From contig CAWBST010000008.1 in assembly GCA_963791495.1 (NCBI GenBank), forward strand, positions 1 through 64,000: 64,000 nucleotides of DNA, written 5' to 3'. The notes under the pieces were generated by a model. That model saw nothing but the letters and a program-made list of their open reading frames with translations. It searched no databases and was not told the origin of the DNA. Shown piece after piece: positions 54,246-64,000 of this stretch (the first letter of the stretch is position 1; every line of letters starts with the position of its first letter). The position numbers and the translations under genes were made by a program. Source of the DNA: JAMXLO01 sp963791495 (lineage in GTDB: Bacteria > Pseudomonadota > Alphaproteobacteria > Acetobacterales > Acetobacteraceae).

Positions 54246-55860
54246 GGACCTGTTCACCCAGCTGTTCGGCGGCTTGCTGGCCTTCGTCTACCACTGCTTC
54301 GACCGCATCGTCATATACGGCTACCTCAGCGGGCTGTCGCGACCCGAGCGGGTGGTGAACTTCTTCCATCAAGTCGTTGGCGTTCCCGTGGTCAGCAGGG
54401 AGATCCTGAGCCAGCGAACCGCCGACTATCAGAACTGGGTGGAAGCCTTCGCACGCAATCATCGCATCCCGATCGAGTGGGCCGAAAAGGGCGTGCGCAA
54501 GGAAAACCATGTCCTGCCGTGGCAACGTCGCATGGTGCGGGCGGAGAACTACGGCGTCTATTACATCCTCAAGAGCATGGAGCAGGGGCCGACCTTTCGC
54601 GTCACCGTGCCGAAATACCCCACCAAGGACGCCAATTACCGCATTCTGGCGCGTCAGCGCAGCCGCTTCACCCACTACTATTTCTACATCCGTGACGAAA
54701 CCCTCGGCCCGATGGTCATGCGGGTCGCCTCGTTCCTGCCGTTCCAGACCACGTATTACCTCAATGGTCACAGCTTCATCGAGCAGGAGCTCAACCGCGC
54801 GCGGATCGGCTTTCGCAAGACCGACAACGCCTTTCTCGCGGTGGATGACGTGGCCGCGCTGCAGGCCGCCGCCGATCGGCTGAGCCCGGAGATCATCCGC
54901 CAACGGCTCGACTACTGGACGCTGATCCTGGGCCCGAAGTTCTCCGCCAAAGAGCGCTCCCGGCTCAACCTGTCGCGCTTCTACGCGATCGCCCAGATCG
55001 AATACTGCCGCAACTTCATCTTCAAGCGGCACTTTCCTATCCACAAACTGTTCGAACGCAGCTGCGAGCTCGGTCTGTGGCGGCTCACCGGCGACAAGAT
55101 CGCCGCAATCTTCGGCACCCGAGTGAACCGCAGGATGCGTGGCAAACTCGCCACCATCATCGACCGCGTCGAGCACGGCCACCATGTCTTCCGGGCCTAT
55201 TTCAAGCACGCCTTCCTCAAGCAATACGAAAAGTTCGCCACCTACCTGCGCAACGAGCTGGTCTCAAACAACCTCGCCGATTTCCATCTCAGGAAGGGAC
55301 TGGATCATCTCAATGCCGTGCGCGAGCGGTTCCTGACCATCACAGATCGCTTCGCCAGCTTCCAGGCGCAATGGCTCAACGTCCATGTTGACTTCCCGCT
55401 GCTGCAACGGCTCGCCCTCCCCATCACCGTCGGCGCAGTCCGCTATCCCGGCATCAAACTTCATGATCCGCGCGTCATCCGCCTGCTCGAAGTCCTCCTG
55501 CACGGCGGCAGCCACGTCGGTGGCTGGTCAGCCAAGCAAATCCATCAAACCGTCATCTCCACCTTCCATCTCTCCGACAAACGCTACGGCATCAACCAAC
55601 TGCGCTACGACCTACGCAAACTCAAAGGCCATGGCCTGCTGCAGCGAGATGGATCCCGCTACGCCTACCGCCTCTCCTCAAAAGGCGTCCAGGTTGCGCT
55701 GCTATTTCTCTTCTTCCACAAACGGCTCTGCGGTCCGCTCGCCAACAGCCGCTTCCACCACCGCCCTGTCGCCCGTCACCAGCCACGCAGTAAATTGGAG
55801 ACCGCATATCACCGCGCCGACAAAGCCATCCAACAGATCGTCGATCTACTTGCCGCCTGA
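54244..55860 (+). CDS. Large protein of an unclassified, apparently mobile family (member 2)
   Basis: 538 residues from MDLFTQLFGGLLAFVYHCFD. It shares with the 27988-29588 protein the order HCFDRIV / GFDRLVF, HYYFYIRDETLGPMVMRVAS then FLPFQTTYYLNGHSFIEQEL (against HYQIHPIFGFMHARI and PFAIQICLNGREWLARAM), IGFRKTDNAFLAVDD (against LGYVRRDNCFTRLED) and a C-terminal winged helix (YGINQLRYDLRKLKGHGLLQ RDG). No known transposase triad. The frame is intact, which is rare for accessory genes here. A start at 54163 is open but would overlap the partner gene much more. Confidence 0.65.
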   Translation: MDLFTQLFGGLLAFVYHCFDRIVIYGYLSGLSRPERVVNFFHQVVGVPVVSREILSQRTADYQNWVEAFARNHRIPIEWAEKGVRKENHVLPWQRRMVRAENYGVYYILKSMEQGPTFRVTVPKYPTKDANYRILARQRSRFTHYYFYIRDETLGPMVMRVASFLPFQTTYYLNGHSFIEQELNRARIGFRKTDNAFLAVDDVAALQAAADRLSPEIIRQRLDYWTLILGPKFSAKERSRLNLSRFYAIAQIEYCRNFIFKRHFPIHKLFERSCELGLWRLTGDKIAAIFGTRVNRRMRGKLATIIDRVEHGHHVFRAYFKHAFLKQYEKFATYLRNELVSNNLADFHLRKGLDHLNAVRERFLTITDRFASFQAQWLNVHVDFPLLQRLALPITVGAVRYPGIKLHDPRVIRLLEVLLHGGSHVGGWSAKQIHQTVISTFHLSDKRYGINQLRYDLRKLKGHGLLQRDGSRYAYRLSSKGVQVALLFLFFHKRLCGPLANSRFHHRPVARHQPRSKLETAYHRADKAIQQIVDLLAA

Positions 55861-55919
55861 CCTTCGCACGACAGCACGTTTGTTAAACTCGTTGTGTCAA
55901 AGATTTGCCCAGGTAGAAT

Positions 55920-57560
55920 CTAGCAGCCTGTCGGAGTTGATTTGCCGGAAATTAGGAAATCTGTCGGCGTGTCGCATTTCCAGGCACCACGGCGCCTGAC
56001 GCGGAGCAGGGATTCGACTTTCTCGCTTGACTTCGCGCGGGCCAGTCCGACGCAGGCTTTGCCGCGCGCGAACACGCCGAAATGGATCACGATAGGCACG
56101 ATGCGGCTCAGTTCGCCCCTGCCAGGGCGAACATCCGCTTCATGTTCCACGCCATGGTCACGAGGCTCCATTCGCCGCGCACCTTGTTCAGGCCGCGCAA
56201 CAGGAACTGACGGAACCCGAGCACCGACTTGATGATGCCGAACACCGGCTCAGGCGTCTGCTTGCGCAGGGCGTAGCGCTTCTTGCCCGCTTTCGTCTGG
56301 AGCCGATGGCGCATCGATGCAACCGGCGAGGGGTCCTGCGGCGCGCGCCGGGTCCACTGCGAAACGTTCAGCCAACGTGGGATGATGCGCCTCCCGTCCC
56401 ATCGCGATCACCGGCTCAATCCCGGCGGCGGCGCAGGCGTTCACGTTGCCTTCGCTGAAATAGCCGTTGTCGGCAAGCAACTCGCCAACCTTGCCCAGTT
56501 CGGCAGGCAGTTCTGCGATCTTGCCCAGCATCGGCTCGACTTGCTGCTTGTCGTTCGGCGCCTGCACCACATCGGCGGCCACCACCAGCAGGCTGTCCGC
56601 TGCCACCGCCGCCTGGGCGTTGTAGCACTGCTCGAACCCGCCGCCCGCCACTGGCATGATCCGCGATTCCTCATCCGTCAGATTGACCTGATCGGTCGGC
56701 AGCGGGCCCTCGACCGGCGCCTGCGGCACCCGCCCGCCAGGCTTCTTGCCGGTCTGTGCTGCCTTGGCGTCGCGGGCCGCCATCTTGGCCTCATACTCGG
56801 CCCGCTCGCGTGCATGACGCTCCTTCGCCCGCGCCTCGATCACCGCCTTGGCGCGGGCGATCTCGGCCAGCCGCTTCTCGCGCCGCGCCAGTTCCTCGGG
56901 GACCTGCATCCCGTCCGGCACCTCGGCCTGATCGGCCGCCTCCGCCTTGCCCAGCAGATCGGCCACTTCGGCCTTCAACTGCGCCTCGATCCTGCTTGCG
57001 TGCTCATACGACAACGCGCTGTGGCGGCTGGCATTGGCGTGGATCTTGGTGCCATCCAGCGCCACCGTGCCGAGCTTCAACACCCCCATCTCGCGGGCCA
57101 CGCCGAGCACCTGAACGAACAGCGCCTCGATCTGCGCGGAGGAAGCGGCGGCGGAAATTGGCGATGGTGTCGTGGTCGGGATGCTCGTTGGCGGCGATGA
57201 AGCGGAACGCCACTGAATCGTAAGTCGCACGCTCCAGGTTGCGGCTGGAAAACACGCCGGTGGCGTAACCGTAGATGATCAGGCCAAGAAGCAGTTGCGG
57301 GGTGGTAGGACGCCTCGCCCGAGCCGCGGTAGCTGCCGGTCATCGCCCGCAGGTCCAGTCCCTCGATCACTTCCACAACGAACCGCGCGAGGTGGCGCTG
57401 CGGCAGCCACTCGTCGACCGATGGCGGCATCAGGAAGTCCATGTCGCGGTTGATCGGGCGGAAGTTGCTCATGTCGCAGGGGTCCGGCGGGCGGGGCGAA
57501 TTGCGTGCGCCCGATTTTACCGACTGCTTCCGCGTCGCGTTAAGTCCGACAGGCTGCTAG
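55920..57560. mobile_element. IS1182-type element
   Basis: Inverted ends CTAGCAGCCTGTCGGA (55920) and TCCGACAGGCTGCTAG (57560). The outermost CTAG on each side is the expected target duplication of IS1182-group elements, giving an element of about 1.63 kb. It contains one transposase gene, frameshifted, on the minus strand. Confidence 0.82.
56108..57472 (-). pseudogene. IS1182-family transposase, several frameshifts
   Basis: Pieces in three frames: MSNFRPINRDMDFLMPPSVD EWL at the start; then YDSVAFRFIAANEHPDHDTI ANFRRRFL; then VALDGTKIHANASRHSALSY (first D), the long coiled coil typical of the family, DEESRIMPVAGGGFEQCYNA QAAV and LLADNGYFSEGNVNACAAAG (second D); and finally TPEPVFGIIKSVLGFRQFLL RGLNKVRGEWSLV (E). 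Frame changes near 57300, 57160 and 56300. Probably inactive unless the shifts are sequence errors. Confidence 0.82.
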
Positions 57561-57894
57561 GTGATGAATCGAGCCTACCGTTCGAGTGATCGCCACGATA
57601 TTCTGTTCACAAAACGGCGCGCCATCGGCGTAGTGCAAATCTCTACTTTCGAGCGTTGTAGCCCTGGAGCCAACTTTTCGCAGAGGGGCTCCTCGATCGC
57701 GGACTTTTCTGCGCTGACCACGGTGCCACGAATGACATCGGCGTGTTGTGGGGAATGGGTCATCCCAAACGGATGATGTAGACGCGATGCAACCCGACAA
57801 AATAAGACTTCCTGCAACGAGCCCCGACCGGAGCTAGGGTCCGCCAGACACGGTCAGGCATCTGTCAAAGCGCGAAAGGGATGGGAGCCCTACC
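57561..57894. other. 334-bp region upstream of the hybrid kinase
   Basis: No gene recognised. It holds the promoter region of the large kinase gene, but no clear -35/-10 pair is visible. GGGAG lies eight bases before the kinase ATG. Confidence 0.4.

Positions 57895-64000
<6,106 letters not shown>

Noticed and set aside
53786..55920. Terminal inverted repeats for the 54244 gene pair
   Set aside because: Only a weak TTGCC(C)AGG match was found, and it is in direct rather than inverted orientation.

Overview
The window is high-GC DNA that reads as an alphaproteobacterium, probably Acetobacteraceae/Rhodospirillales. That placement is inferred from base composition, protein style and the families present; there is no rRNA or other phylogenetic marker. 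I see no tRNA, rRNA or CRISPR array. About half of the window is accessory DNA: roughly a dozen transposable elements of at least eight kinds, many nested or broken, between islands of ordinary metabolic and transport genes.

Layout. 1-5.8 kb: IS701 remnant, intact ISAzo13-type transposase, first copy of a 1,980-bp IS that carries a divergent 127-aa passenger gene, and scraps of an SDR and an ion-channel gene. 6-8.6 kb: two-gene operon for a thiamine-diphosphate enzyme and an unrecognised protein made of two repeated domains. 8.8-23.2 kb: mobile-element pile-up with a Uma2 scrap, second copy of the 1,980-bp IS, a broken SMC-like ATPase locus, an IS66 remnant, a large serine recombinase split by the third copy of the 1,980-bp IS, an IS21 element whose istB is split by a second serine-recombinase element, and an IS4 remnant. 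23.7-28 kb: polyamine and phosphate genes (intact pyruvoyl-dependent arginine decarboxylase, NUDIX hydrolase, CYTH/CHAD protein broken by an IS5 element, truncated PLP arginine/ornithine/lysine decarboxylase). 28-29.6 kb: large protein of an unclassified, apparently mobile family.

29.7-43.7 kb is mostly chromosomal: enoyl-CoA hydratase, LysR regulator, NitT/TauT-type ABC operon, uronate-dehydrogenase-like gene with an amber codon, luciferase-like oxidoreductase, a long TPR protein, ilvD, a small YXWXXXW-type envelope protein and xthA. 43.8-46.1 kb holds an MFS scrap and an amino-acid binding-protein gene split by the second IS5 copy. 46.1-51.6 kb is a branched-chain amino-acid (Liv) ABC operon with two small envelope genes inside it. 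51.8-53.7 kb: Tat-type sugar-binding protein and a secreted CAP protein. 53.8-55.9 kb: a second, divergent member of the unclassified family, back to back with a small partner gene, the two start codons sharing one CCATGG. 55.9-57.6 kb: IS1182-type element. 57.9 kb to the end: very large hybrid histidine kinase with eleven 92-residue HAMP units.

Two themes run through the window. First, single-base frame changes occur in genes of every kind, at least six in the kinase alone, so many apparent pseudogenes may be assembly or sequencing indels. Disruptions by IS elements with target duplications are secure. Second, short GC-rich palindromes with a shared core sit inside five different mobile-element genes, which looks like secondary invasion of transposons by a REP-like element.
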